From Phoronis australis (Eukaryota; Phoronida; Phoronidae): a stretch of 60,000 nucleotides of DNA. Numbering within the stretch: position 1 is the first letter of the stretch; every line of letters begins with the position of its first letter. Positions 47,981-60,000 of the stretch are shown here, piece by piece. The DNA is taken from the NCBI GenBank assembly GCA_002633005.1, contig NMRA01000120.1:255056-315055 (forward strand). The letters are read 5' to 3'. The notes beneath the pieces were generated by a model. That model searched no databases. It was given only the letters and a program-made list of their open reading frames with translations, and had not been told where the DNA came from. A program made the position numbers and the translations under genes.

Positions 47981-48517
47981 CTTGCCAGATTGACGCCAAT
48001 GATGCATTGCCAGGTAAGAGAACGAGAATTGGTTGAAATCATCAAAACAGGGTATGGCATCCTTCTACATATTGCCATTGTAGCCCATTTTGGTGGTTTT
48101 ACATACAATCACTTTCATTATCTTTCTTAGTAAAAATATTAAGACCCAAGATTCTTCATGTGATCTGTACGTCATTATACATTGCGGTATATTGTAGTAC
48201 AATTTCAAATTGTAGGTCTGTTTCTAAGTATTCGAGTTAACTTGTTGTATAAAAAACCAGTACACGCACAATAATTGGTAAAGTTGTTTTTTCATTTTTC
48301 CTAGTTTGTAATCAGTCATTGTTTCCGTCCAATGTATTAGGGTATAATCAATGTGTCTATTAATTCTACCACTGTAACTGTACGTTATTGTTTCGTTAGG
48401 CAAGTCGTATTATATTATGTTCATGAGTATTTACTCTGTCCCCAGTTGGGGGTCGTAGTTTTAATAAACTGTTGATGTAACTGTTACGGTCCTGTTGTGT
48501 CTATAAATTACATAGAA

Positions 48518-48680
48518 TGGGATTGGCCAACCTCAATAAACTCTCATTAAACGTTTTCTAGTATTGCTGATAAGTTCGATGTTTTTGTTGGTAACGAAAA
48601 TGAAATCCCATCACGGTAAAAAATATTATGAGACCGATATTATGAGAGTAAACTGTCAAATTCTACTTTCGTTTTCAGCA
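48518..48680 (+). mobile_element. single-arm copy of the palindromic family
   Basis: It contains GGGATTGGCCAACCTCAATA, TTGCTGATAAGTTCGATGTT, AAATCCCATCACGG and TATTATGAGAGTAAACTGTC, in the same order as the left arm at 28375-28550. Confidence 0.6.
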
Positions 48681-51600
48681 AGATCAACACGGCGAAACCC
48701 AGCTTTAATTTTTGATTTCCGAGTCGCGTTCATTCAGCTTTTGAAAAGATTTACGTACGGGTAGGATATGTTTTAATGGGTAATGCGTTGTGAATTCATT
48801 TTGTAGTTGTTCGCAACTTTTGTTATGGCACGATTACTTTCTTTCTCTGTTATTTTATTGCATGCACTAGAAATATTTACTTTTGGTTTAATTACCACGT
48901 GTAAATACCAATAATTGTTAACGGATGTACGATTTAAATGTCATTGTAGAGATATATGACTGTTAGAGCACAGTTTGTCGGTAATGACGTTGTGTACCTT
49001 TATACACTGATTTGTTTGTTACAGATAATCGAGTAAAGTGGTAAAAATACAACCTGTGAAGCCTCAGTAGGCTACCTACACGCGCGCGACACCTTCCTCC
49101 GAGCATTAAGCTGTTTTGCGCCGAGATTTTCCAAAATTGGCTAGATGGCGAGCTGTCCCCCAGTTCATGAAGGAAAGCAACCAAAGAGAGCGTGGAGGTA
49201 AAACTGATGTCGGTGGGTAAAATGGTGTCGACGGGGGAGGGAGTTGTATGGGCAGAGGAATATCAGGTGCCGCCTGAAGGTACGTGGTAAAACTAATGTC
49301 CGACCTCAGGCCGAAACAGGGTGATGGCAGAGGGGGCGGTGGCCGGGCAAATTAGTGTCGAGCGGGTGGGGGTTGTTGCAGTAAAATTTGTCTTGCTCCT
49401 CAATAAAGGAAACCTTCATACACCTATTGGGGCTTTCGCTGTGTGAGCTCTCATGATTGTGCTGACGGTATGAGAGTACTGGTCCAACAGCTTGTCCCTA
49501 GAGATCGTTTTCGAAACAATTCTGCAATGCTCTGTCGCAGTCAAACGACACGGTCGAAGTAGTCAATAAGTCTAGATTTAGTACAGACGACTGCAAACTA
49601 ATTGCACTGCTGCTTAGTTAGAAAGTGCATTATTTTTAATTGTATTACTACATGTATTGCATGGTATTACTCAGTTGCTAGGGAAGCAGCATGCCAGTCC
49701 ACAGGCTTATTTATGGTCTTATTTTATCAGCCTCCTGTTTAGGAGAGCGGCGTGATTCGAATCTCAATAAAATAAAGAAACAAAAATACAGTGAGACGAA
49801 TTAGGACTTTAGAAAATATTACAATGAAACAAATGCTCGCTCTAATCGCAATTTAGACAAAATCTACAGGAGTGGTGCCGGTGGGTGTACTTTGTCCCAT
49901 GTTGCAAAGACGCTCACTCAGGGTCCACAGAAAAACGATCCTTATTTTTTGATGAAATCTTGTCATTTTCGTGAAAACTTTGATGAGCTTGAGAACTTGA
50001 TGTTCGAACAATGGGATACTACGCTGCCATGCTAAGATGTATTTTGTGGACACAAAGACGCACTTCTAGGACTCTTTGATATAAATTTAATTCATGGGTG
50101 TGCCACACCTATAGAAACATCTAGCTCCTTCAATAATCTAGACTTCGGCGATTAACCTCAACTGTTTCGTAAGCATATGAAATAACCGATATTTTCGCAC
50201 TTTTAGTTGTGTAAAATTGACCACGATAATAGAGCTGGACAAAAATTTTAGTAATACACATTTCCAGGTCAACCTTTCCCTGTTTTAGACTTTTACCCAG
50301 TACACAATAGTCAGTCTTACGTGACTTTTACGTGAACTTGCATAGTCACGTGATCGTTTGACGTTCCCAATCATGCTCTGTTAGTGACACGTGCTAGTGT
50401 TCACACAATTTGACACTAGCTTAATAACCAGAGTTGAATTTTCTGGTAACAGATTAAAAAATGTACGCTTCGGTTCAACCTCAGGAGATCACATTCAGAT
50501 CCCGTGGTTTAGCGTCCGCACCCGGGCCTACTGTATGACTATGACCTTGCTGTGAAAGAAGCGGGGCATTGCACATACGATCGCATGCCACTCTATAGCG
50601 TGGACGAACGCAATGCACGCGTTCTCAAAAAGAATACGCTATGTCGAGCAGGGTTGCGTTGTCTCGAAAATACCGGGGTAGAGTCTCGTGTGATCACGTG
50701 CCTCGCTAGGAATACTGTGACATGGCTATATCTCGCGATGTCTTCCGAGCTCTTGCATTTCTTGCAAGAAGCTAAGCCGAAGGAGCGCACGCCAGTTGCA
50801 ATTTTTGTGTTAAAGGCGCCATTTATTATTACAGGAATGTTAATTGAAGATAAATAAGAGGGCTGCTAGAAGAAGAGATACAAAAAATGACGCCATTCAG
50901 TAGTTAATTGTGAAGGTGAGCGGTAAAAATTTTAAACGCGCAGCTTGTTGTACTCTCTGTAAGCGAGATGGGCACGCACCTATAGCTACATGTAAGGTCA
51001 CTGGTCTTTGCTCAATTTCAATGCAGAATAGGACTGTAAGAGCGATTTAGATCGAAGGCCAGAAAAATTTCCTTGGTGAGCGAGATGGGCACTCCGCCGA
51101 GATCTATTTAGGTCGGTCATTCTTTGCAGTAAGTTTCAGCTACAGCCGCAAGAACCCAAACGACACAAACACCAGCTTTCGTAAGCGGGAGAGACAGGTA
51201 CCGATGGCGACTGGTCATTCTTCGACATTTGTCCAGAATTGTATTATTATTTTGCAAGCGGGATTGCCAGGCGTGCAAAAGTTCGACTGGCGAACGCGCC
51301 ATTGGAAAGTCGAATGCTCTTAGCTTCAGGTACCTAAATGCTGCATTGATTTAAATTATACCTGCCATCTTGACATTAACGGGTGTTTGAGGAAAGCCTA
51401 CGCAAGGAAACAACTCCCAGAAATCTCAATGTTGGCAAAAATAAAACTGATTTCAGAACAACATTTTGTTTCGTCTTGTCTAAGTGGTACTTTTATACCG
51501 GGGAAATCTCTGCAATAAGTGTTATTAGTGCAAAAAGACCAAGACATTCTAAATGACATTTTGATTGGAAATCGAAAGTCATGGCGGTCAAGTTTCAAAA

Positions 51601-52370
51601 GTTTCCTATATTTTAACTTTCAAAAGAGAATGCAGCGAATCAAATCGACGAAAACTTTTGATAAGTTTATAACTATTATGTTGAAGATGAAAGTAATGTT
51701 TTAGTTCACTCTGGGACATATGTTTAATAGCCGTTTTAAAAATGTGAAACTTGCTGCAGAATAAAACATCAAGGGCGTACCTTGTGCAGTGTCTAGTCCT
51801 TTACCTAAAGGTGTAATTCAAACTAAAAACCAGATAGAGCTCGGTATATGTGGTAAAATTCGTAGGCGTATTAGTCCAGGTGGATTCAAGAAATAATTGT
51901 ACGTCCAGGAAATTCGGTCGTGCTAAAAAGATTTAAAAAACGGGCAGCGTAGCATCCACGGGAAAAAATACGGGGGAAAACTGCAAAAGCAGCGTCGACA
52001 GCAAAATATTATAAGAGGGGTAAATTTAGACTAGAATGAGAACTTTTGTTACCGAACTATTTACGTGAGTCGGCCGATATATTTTCCTGACAATTTTCCA
52101 AAATCACAAACATTCTGTGCAAAGTACCACAGCATTTACACATGGGGCCCAAACAATGAGCCAAGAAAGTGAGACTAACTTTGGATTGAAACCATGCGGC
52201 TCATTGACCGCAAACGGAAGGATGAAAGTGACAAACTTCAAGATGACTTGTGAAGTACACGTAGACAATATAATGTCAATATTTTCGCCCTAACAATAGT
52301 GCTTAATTTGAAGATGAATGTTAAGAAAATGTCTGACGAGTTGACTTTTCTTGCGTCACTCGTGTGAGGA
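48681..52370. other. no gene supported
   Basis: A G-rich stretch at 49190-49395 has diverged GTAAAAYTRATGTCG-type units, perhaps an old minisatellite. A 101-codon frame at 50552-50857 faces a 65-codon antisense frame, and neither resembles a known protein. A B-box-like GATTCGAATCTC at about 49756 has no tRNA around it. Nothing else stands out. Confidence 0.45.
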
Positions 52371-52373
52371 GCC

Positions 52374-52499
52374 ACGGGCGGATTTAGAGGGACCAGCTCC
52401 CATCCCTCCGGAAACCATTAAAAATAACGCCACCGAGACGCATTTTAGGTTACGTGAACAGTGTTCTTTGAAAAGTGTGATTGCCCCCCCCCCCCCTGN
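52374..52499. mobile_element. G/C-rich hAT-like MITE, third copy, ending at n
   Basis: The left end GGGCGGATTTAGAGGGACC matches the 1363-1518 family. The body ends in a C run and CTG followed by n at 52499. The right terminal repeat is not assembled. Confidence 0.5.
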
Positions 52500-52967
52500 T
52501 GCGTCTACTTTGATCAGTCAGTGCGATGAGAGCAGTACACAACGAGAGAGACTCTTTGAGGATTCTCTGTAAACTCTACGGATCTCGAAAACTGCCAGTT
52601 GCAAACGAATATTTCACAGTCAGGGAATTTGTTCATGCTGCCAGTTCATCACACATACTACCTGTTCTCTAGTAACGAACTGCCAGTTCAGTTCATGCCC
52701 TGAGATCACACGTTTTGACTAAGGCATAATTTTAGACCAGTTTCATAACGGTGAGTGGTACAAATAAAAATTATTTTTGTGACGTGAGGCTGATTCATAA
52801 CCGCCTTAATGCCTCATTCGACGCCATCTTTGAAGACCATTGTTTTGGTTAATGTTTTAGGTGGAACCCTTTGTTTCGTTTTTATATTTTCGTTTTATAT
52901 TTTTATAAGACGGGGAGTTAGCCTGCCTAGCTACATACAACAAAACAATGTAGTCAGATCGATAGAC

Positions 52968-54124
52968 CGGCAGCCCAGAGCACTTAGCAAAGATGTACCA
53001 ACAGCTGAACATAGGAGCACTTAGAGTCCACCTCGGTATATATGAAAATGGACGTCTGCCACTGTCTCGCTCTGGGTGTGACACCTGGGGACTTTACAAG
53101 GGGGCCATTGTAGGTTAGATATTCGATTTAAAACGGACAATAGTACCGCACTGAACACCGAATGACCCATGACAGACAAATTGCATTCTGGCATTGGTCC
53201 GGCAGAAACCAAAAAATACCCCCAAATGAGCTCATACGTTCGAGGTACCACAAAAACTAATTCCATATGATCCAATACACGTCACTGATCACTAAATGCC
53301 CCATGACAGACAAAATACACTCTGGATTGTGCTCGCCAGAAACCTTCAAAAATGTCAACAACGGTATGCCATTGAAAATTTGAGTCAAAACTGATTCAAA
53401 AGGAACGATAGTACCGCACTGAACACCGAATGACCATGACTGACAAATTGAACTAAGGAAAGGGTCCGCCAGAAACTCAAAAAGGACTCCAAAAATAAGC
53501 TACCTCATACATTCACACGGAATTGCTTTTATGTACCTTGAATGTATGAGCTAGCTCATTTTTAATGGGGTCCGTTTTGGATTTCTGGCGCACCCTTTAC
53601 GTCCAGAGTGCAATTTGTCTGTCATAGGTCATAGTTCAGTGCGTTACAATTGTTCGTTTTGATACCTCGAATATCTAATCTAGCTCAAATTTTCAATGGC
53701 ATACGGTGGTTGACATTTTTAGGGGTTTCTGGCAGGCACAACCCAGAGTTCATTTTGTCTGTTATGCGACATTTAGTGATCAGTGACATGTATTGAATCA
53801 CATGGAATTGTTTGTTGTGGTACCTCGAATGTATGAGCTAGTTCATTTTTTGGGGTCCTTTTTGGTTTCTGCCGGACCCATTCCAGAGTGGAATTTGTCT
53901 GTCATGGGTTATTCGGTGTTCAGTGCGGCTGCCCGTTTGAAATCCGTTTTGGTCGGTTCTTCAAATATCCAATCTAGTTCATTTTTGGCCCCCTTGTAAG
54001 GTCCCTAGGGGTCACACCCAGAGTGCAGTTGTCCATTTCTGTATACATTGAGGTGGACTCTAAGTGCTCCTATGATCAGATGTTGGTACTTCGTTCATGT
54101 ATGCTAATTGCCCTGGACTGTCAG
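52968..54124. repeat. 1.15-kb imperfect inverted repeat (foldback)
   Basis: Left arm 52968-53515 and right arm 53539-54124 are diverged reverse complements. The outer ends match (left GGAGCACTTAGAGTCCACCT, right AGGTGGACTCTAAGTGCTCC, an exact inverse), and so does the centre (TCATACATTCA at 53505-53515, TGAATGTATGA at 53539-53549). The loop is 23 bases. Within each arm a block around GCACTGAACACCGAATGACC recurs with CCATGACAGACAAATTGCA and CCGGCAGAAACC, about three times, so each arm is itself a diverged tandem array. No transposase or other protein is encoded. Confidence 0.85.
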
Positions 54125-56480
54125 TCCACGAATGGAGCTCATTGGTCACAGCAGCGGCAAGATTCACTGCAGCTAACATAATTTATTCCGGCTTGACCTC
54201 ATAAACATTGCGTGAGTCTTTGAAGATATTATAACTTTCCGGTTCCTTTTGCTTGAAAATTCCAAAAAAAGTAAGTTGACCACAAACCAATCCCGTCAAA
54301 ATTTATTCCCAAATGGTCCTCTTATATGTGATAAAACTATCTTTTGAATTTCTGGTAGTGCACGTGTCAGATTGGCCCTCGTAATTGAACGCCAATGAAT
54401 TTCACTTTTTATGAACTGCAAGTATAAAAACGCAATATTGCTAAATGCTCATAGTTGAGTGATGTCTTCAAATTGATGAGACTTCTGTTTTCTAAATTAG
54501 AAAAAATAGAGAAAAGAACAGTCTTTAAAAGTGACATTAGTTACCTACAGGGTGGCAGAAATTTAGTAGTTGATAAGCATGGTTGTTACACGCTCGTTAC
54601 TCGGTTTCATTAATTCGCTGTTACCAATGTTTGCTTGGTAAAATCCATTGGTAAACATGTTGCTACAAAACACAAACCTTTCCCCCATTCACGCGTTTAG
54701 ACGTGCAGTGTTAGTGACGGCCGGACACCTTGATACGACATAAAATTCAATCTCGGCTAATGATTTGCTCACTTTACACGAAAGCAACACGGATGTGACT
54801 AGCAATGAAATGCTGCTGAATTTTCTTCACGCAGGCAGGACAGGCATGTCTATTGCTTTGATGTCTATGGTGAAGTGTAATTTCATTTTCGGGTGGCCTA
54901 ATTTTAAGGTCCCTAGTCGTCTTTACAGAATACGATTATTTTCTGGGTCTAAATGCGTGGTCACTGTCTTGCTATTCTGAGTTAACATTAATTTAATAAA
55001 ACCCATAGAAATTGATTTTCTGGCAATTGCACTGACCACGTGATCCGGTAATGAAACCACGCCGTCTCTCACGGTATGTAGTGCTGAATATGCCGCATTG
55101 TTTCTGCGGAAACTTCGAAAGCACGGAATTGGTAGATACATGGCAAAAATTCTCTGAGATCGGAATTATTCAGCCATGATCATCATTTCATTCCTTCCAC
55201 ACCACCCACGGGTCTTTCCTGAATACTGAACATAAAACATTTTTCTTGAATTTGCAGTTATTATAGATCCAGACAATTTTCGTGGCTCACAAATCGCACT
55301 AACATTTTTACTAATGAGGTTATGTTCACACAAAGACGATTATTTCCTAACGAGATAATTCTTTTCTCACCCAGCTCCTGTTATAAAAATAAGCGTTTGT
55401 GAGAAAAACTTGCTGTTTGGAGTAACATATTTATGGTTCGTGAAATATGGACTGTCGTGTTAAGGAAAAATGTGGTGCCAAAAAATCAGCTCGCTCAAAA
55501 ATATTAGTTTTAGAAAAGATATTCGGCGCTAGTTTGTGAAGGAGGGAGAGAGTGGCTGGCCCAAACTTAACGCTCCGTTTCTAATCGCTGGGTAGTTTTT
55601 GCTGACAAGTTATTAATTTGCACGTCCACATTGGTGGGAAGACGTAGCTTGACTGCGCATGACTCTCGGGTCGTTATGGATTTCGAACCGGAATTGCGAC
55701 CAACGAACCCTTCGGAAATAGGTTCACGAAGAACTCGTGTTTGCGTCTTGCACATTGACAAAAATTAGAATCCAATTACTATGGAAATGTGTGGTGAAGA
55801 CGCATTCATTGTTGACTGAGCGGTCGCATCAAAATAAGACCTTGGTGAATGTCAATGAGAATATTGTTAATGGTCACATGTACTTAATCACACGCTCAAC
55901 CATAAACTACATTTATATACATTGGGTAGAATAAAAACACGTTCAGGGAATGACCAAAACGAGAACTGATGTTAAATGAATGCAGGACTGCGTCTACTAT
56001 GTTTTCAAAAACCTTTTGCTCGGTTCTGCACAAGCGCACAGCGCAAATAGAGATGCCATTTGCAACGACGTCATTGTGTAACCTCGCTATCGCGTACGCT
56101 TTCTTTCTACATGTTTTCAAACTCATTTATTGCGCATTGGCTTCTGCAAGTTGACGTATGCTAATGTCAGCTGTTAGCAGTTTGTTGCGCTTCGTTGAAC
56201 GTTGCTCTATTTCATTCGGATTCTTGCAACATATTTTGCAACGTTTTTCCGGCCAATTTCCACTGAAGAAGCCTCCAGGAGCTGTTACTCCAACACGCAC
56301 TTGTCCATGGCTTAGCAAAAAATGAACTACAAACACAAGAACCCTGTCAACGTGATATATGGACGTAGGCTACCCGTCTTCAATAATATGAGCTTTCATT
56401 ACGCACATTGCGGTTCGAGGTTTCCCTGAAAAGGCGGCGATGTCGTTCATTCATATTCATTAATCTTTTTCAAATTCATT
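54125..56480. other. no gene seen
   Basis: Frames of up to 76 codons on both strands overlap each other and show no recognisable domain. No repeat of note. Confidence 0.45.
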
Positions 56481-56484
56481 ACAG

Positions 56485-56603
56485 ATACATGTACACATGT
56501 GCCGACTGTTACACGCTGAACAAAGTTAAGAAAACTTGCATCAAAGCTCCGCCGGTTGCTTGTCCGACCGGGTCCAGCGGGGTCGTCTGCCTGCAGCTTT
56601 GGG
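56485..56603 (+). CDS. candidate internal exon, cysteine-rich
   Basis: A pyrimidine-rich acceptor (TTCATTACAG at 56475-56484) and a donor (TTTGGG|GTAAAA at 56604) bound an open segment encoding TCADCYTLNKVKKTCIKAPP then VACPTGSSGVVCLQLW. The five cysteines suggest an extracellular domain, but no family is recognised and no neighbouring exons were found. It may be chance. Confidence 0.25.
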
Positions 56604-59600
56604 GTAAAATCCTCGTCACATAAAAGAGATCTCGGCTCGTGTGAAATAATTCAAGTTTTCTAATCAATCGAGGTGCTGCAAGCTGTTCATGTAGTCGTGA
56701 TATACGACGGTGATAATGTTGCTTGAGGCAAATTGCATGCAATTGTTGAATCTGAGTACAAACAAAGGAACAGCGTGTGTACGTATTCTGGAGTCAATGT
56801 AGGAACTTGAAACCAGTCTCAGCAAATCACCAGGGTTCATGCGTTGTTGAATGTTCAGGAGGTAGAAGTTAATTTTCATTTATCGTTTCACTTGGGGGAG
56901 GGGGGAATATTGGGTAGCCTCAACGTTATCCCTCGGAGTTGTTTCATACCTGCATATTTGCGACGTTCAATCATTAGAGTAAGTCGTGTGATTATCAAAA
57001 TGAAGAACGCCGTAGTTTGTATTAGGATATCAGCCATAAACAAGATTTAAGTTGAGAATGACCATATGTAGCCTACAATTTTGCGACCTGCTAGACTGAT
57101 TTTTTTATCCGTCTCTAGATTAACATCGCGAACATGCTCCAAAACCTAACGTATAGGCGTAGATAGGGATATTCCACCCTCCGCTGTTGTAATGAACTGG
57201 ATGACCACGTAAATCTTAATGTTTTAGAAATTATATTAATACGTCTTCAAATGAAATCATGTTGTAACTATCCGCTGTAATATATTACCTTGGTTTCGTT
57301 TCATGAAAGTGACCTAAGACAGAAGTTTGGTCTTGCGCTCGACATAACTGTGTCTGGAAAATAATTTAATATACTTGAGCAAAAATGCAGTTTGTGAGAA
57401 TACATACACATAACAGTTAGTTACTTAAACAATTTCTATGTATTATGACTGTGACGCCCCCACCTGACAAAAACCATTATTCACCAGTTAAGACCAAATT
57501 TCTGTCTTAAGCTTTAAGCCAGTTCCATGAAACGGACCCCAAAACTTTGACAATATGGACAAGGTACACGATTTTGCAGATGTAGTTTGCACAGAGTATA
57601 CTGACTTCAAATAAAGTAGGTGCTTCTTACACAGGCGCACAGGCTTATTAATGTGTGCACCAATGCGTTATAGCGTGCCTTGAACCTGGAGAAATTTTTT
57701 TCTTGCCAAAATCAGTGAGCAGACACTGAAAGTTTATTCTTATCTCGCTGTCTCAGTCATTAGATCAAAAGTTGTACCTAATACTTCAGTTACCGTGTGC
57801 TTATTGGGGTATATGATAGCTACGACTATGTGACCAGTTTTATCAAAGCCCGTAGTAGACTACGCTCGGTCGTAGTAAAAACGGTCGTAAGCACATTAGT
57901 GCGAAGACCACGCCATGCCTGAGCGAATCGTCGCATTTGACGTTGTAATTAAGTTGGCGATGTTTCAGTGTGTTTTATATCCAGGCTTTGCAGACGTCTA
58001 ATGAAGGTTATGCAAACCAAATTATGACTAGCTAAAAACAAGTCTTACGACTTTTGATGAAACATTCCCTGGTATCGTACGACCGGTAGTAGCTTAGACG
58101 ATTAGGGAAAAGGCGTTGCATTTATGCGTAAAATTACGAAACATTGCACAGACATCAGCGGGGCCGTAGCTGACTTCCAAACTTAACGTCCGCTTTCTCA
58201 AATCAATCTATTGAAATGTCCTGTCAGTAAAAATTCAAGATAAGACAGTTTTATCCAAGCCAAGGCGTGCGAACTGTGTTCAAACTGGACCCTGGTTCGT
58301 ACAAAAAAGCATATAACAAAGGGTTAAATGAAATATCTTCGGCAGTTGGCTTGAGGATCTATATAACAGAATGTTATTGACAAATATCTATCAATTTAAG
58401 CACCGGCACTTGATCAATTTATTCCTGCACACGTCATGTTTTATAATCACACAAATAGAAAAAGCTCCTCACAAATTCCTTCAATATCAAGACTTTATGA
58501 ATGCCACGTTTATCTTTGTAATGGCACATATGCTAGACACAAATTAAAGTGAGCAATCTTAACAGTCGCTTCCGACAACAATTCTGGTAATATATATGTA
58601 TATATATATACATGGCGTGACTACATTTGGACGTAAACAACATTTATTTCTAATAGAAAATCGCATAAATAATAACTGATGTTATAAATTAAGATTATAT
58701 GCCAGTGATGTACAATACTTTCCACTTTGCATGTATAATGAACAGTACCAGAGGCCTCTAAGATCTAACTCGCTGAAAATTGCACAATTTACAATTATTT
58801 TGAACCCAGTACTATAAGTTGTTATTCATTCGTGCAAAAATCTTCTTAATGGAGTTCGACACAATTTTAATTGATCAATGAATTTTTTTAATTTTCATAA
58901 TTTTATATTTTTGTCTTTGCCTGCTACGTGTTTGTAAAAATGGGGAGTCACTGAATCCTGTTTTCCGTTACATCCGCCTAAACAAAGACACATCTGACAA
59001 AAACCATGAAATTCACATTGTTTACTAAAAGCCACCTTTAATTGATTTAAGGAATGAAATCTATTTGAAATGGGATTGAATTCATTGTACGATTTCAGTG
59101 TAATGTTTTGGCGATTTTAATCATATTTCCGGCCTTACTCATTTTCCTTCGTCGGCGTAGGTTCTTTTTTTCTGCAACTGGTATCGTTTTGGCTTCTACA
59201 TAGAAATTTACACTGTTTAATCTTTCTTTTACGTTTTATTTTGATGCCCATTGCATTTTCTGTGAAGCAAGTAGTTAAAAATTGCGTGTCACCAACTTCG
59301 CGTCACATTAGAATGTACAATTTGACCCTCTCAACAGCGCGCCAATTTCACGGTTACTTGGCTACATTTCACGAGATGGCGTTTATGTCATGTTGTTGGG
59401 ATTGTGAAATAAGATAAGACGATGCGAAAATTTTGAGACAAGAAGTTTCTTCTTTAATAAATTCAAAATTACAGTTCAAATTAAGTCACATCTTATGTCT
59501 ACACTTGTGTTTGCCTAATGTTTAGTATGACGTCATTATGAAATTTGATGAGGCGCACTGTTATCAAACGCCAAAATAACAGTAAGTTCAACGAAAAATC

Positions 59601-60000
59601 AAACCAAATTTGAAATAAAAAATCAAAAGATTGATAAGTTACTCAATGTCGTAAAACAACGACTGCTTTAAGGCTTGTGGTAAACTGTGTCGATCCCCCT
59701 TAAACAACTGTCGAACTCACTTCGGTTTTGGCCTCACAAGATATTCATTTGAATTGCACACATTGTGTTTTAAAGATACAGACATACAATTCTTCTTTTG
59801 TGCCAAAAATCCTCTATAGAAAAATCCCAAACACAACATTACCTCGATTTAGGGATAATACTGTAACATTCGACAGAAAAGACTATTCTTTAAGATATGC
59901 ACAGAGTGTGATCCAAACACAGATTCAATGAGACATAACTGACTCTGGTATGCACCTAACGGTCGTGCGTTCTGAGATCATAGAAAAAAAACGGGATGAT
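56604..60000. other. no gene seen
   Basis: AT-rich sequence with a TA dinucleotide tract at 58589-58611. Short frames such as 59728-59931 have no recognisable features. Confidence 0.5.

Noticed and set aside
50552-50857. 101-codon frame as a gene
   Set aside because: No domain, no splice context, and an overlapping antisense frame of similar length.
55567-55761. 64-codon minus-strand frame (and 56127-56336 minus)
   Set aside because: Complete frames, but no recognisable motif or splice support; length is within chance for this base composition.

Overview
The window is metazoan nuclear DNA. It has spliced genes with GT-AG introns, few genes per kilobase, tRNA-derived SINEs, small inverted-repeat DNA transposons, a Penelope-like fragment and a non-LTR retrotransposon fragment. 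The AT-rich background and kinds of repeat suggest a marine invertebrate, but nothing seen fixes the phylum. It is a draft assembly: there are two long gaps (5044-5210 and 35234-35664) and single n bases at 1264, 9317, 19143, 22023 and 52499.

Two genes can be rebuilt completely. On the minus strand, ten coding exons between 25994 and 10668 encode a 327-residue glutaredoxin-3 (GLRX3/PICOT) with one thioredoxin-like and two monothiol CGFS glutaredoxin domains. Head-to-head with it on the plus strand, five exons between 26117 and 31480 encode a 403-residue hyaluronidase of glycoside hydrolase family 56 with a C-terminal EGF-like module. Their start codons are only 122 bp apart, so they probably share a promoter. 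A third gene, not recognised, is proposed at 37488-40824 on the plus strand (two exons, 389 residues). A THAP zinc-finger exon lies at 47813-47980. A short cysteine-rich exon at 56485-56603 is only a candidate.

The rest is mainly repeats. 1-8 kb: tRNA-like remnant, small inverted-repeat elements, a 5-copy minisatellite, and a short copy of an element full of CTCF-like motifs. 8-10.5 kb: a 1.2-kb near-identical direct duplication. 10.7-26 kb: GLRX3, whose last intron holds a 2.3-kb copy of the CTCF-motif element; two further near-identical duplications lie over exon 4 and beside exon 2. 26-31.5 kb: hyaluronidase, with SINE, palindromic and hAT-like insertions in its introns. 31.5-37 kb: no gene seen, repeats and a gap. 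41-47.6 kb: Penelope-like remnant, a second reverse-transcriptase-like relic, minisatellites. 53-54.1 kb: a 1.15-kb imperfect inverted repeat. 54-60 kb: almost featureless.

The most notable observations are (1) a dispersed element that carries arrays of same-strand matches to the CTCF core motif, (2) the compact GLRX3/hyaluronidase divergent promoter with an ETS-type site, (3) the long hairpin-forming repeat at 53-54 kb, and (4) three duplications each split by a single n, best read as unmerged overlapping contigs or haplotypes, one of which duplicates a GLRX3 coding exon.
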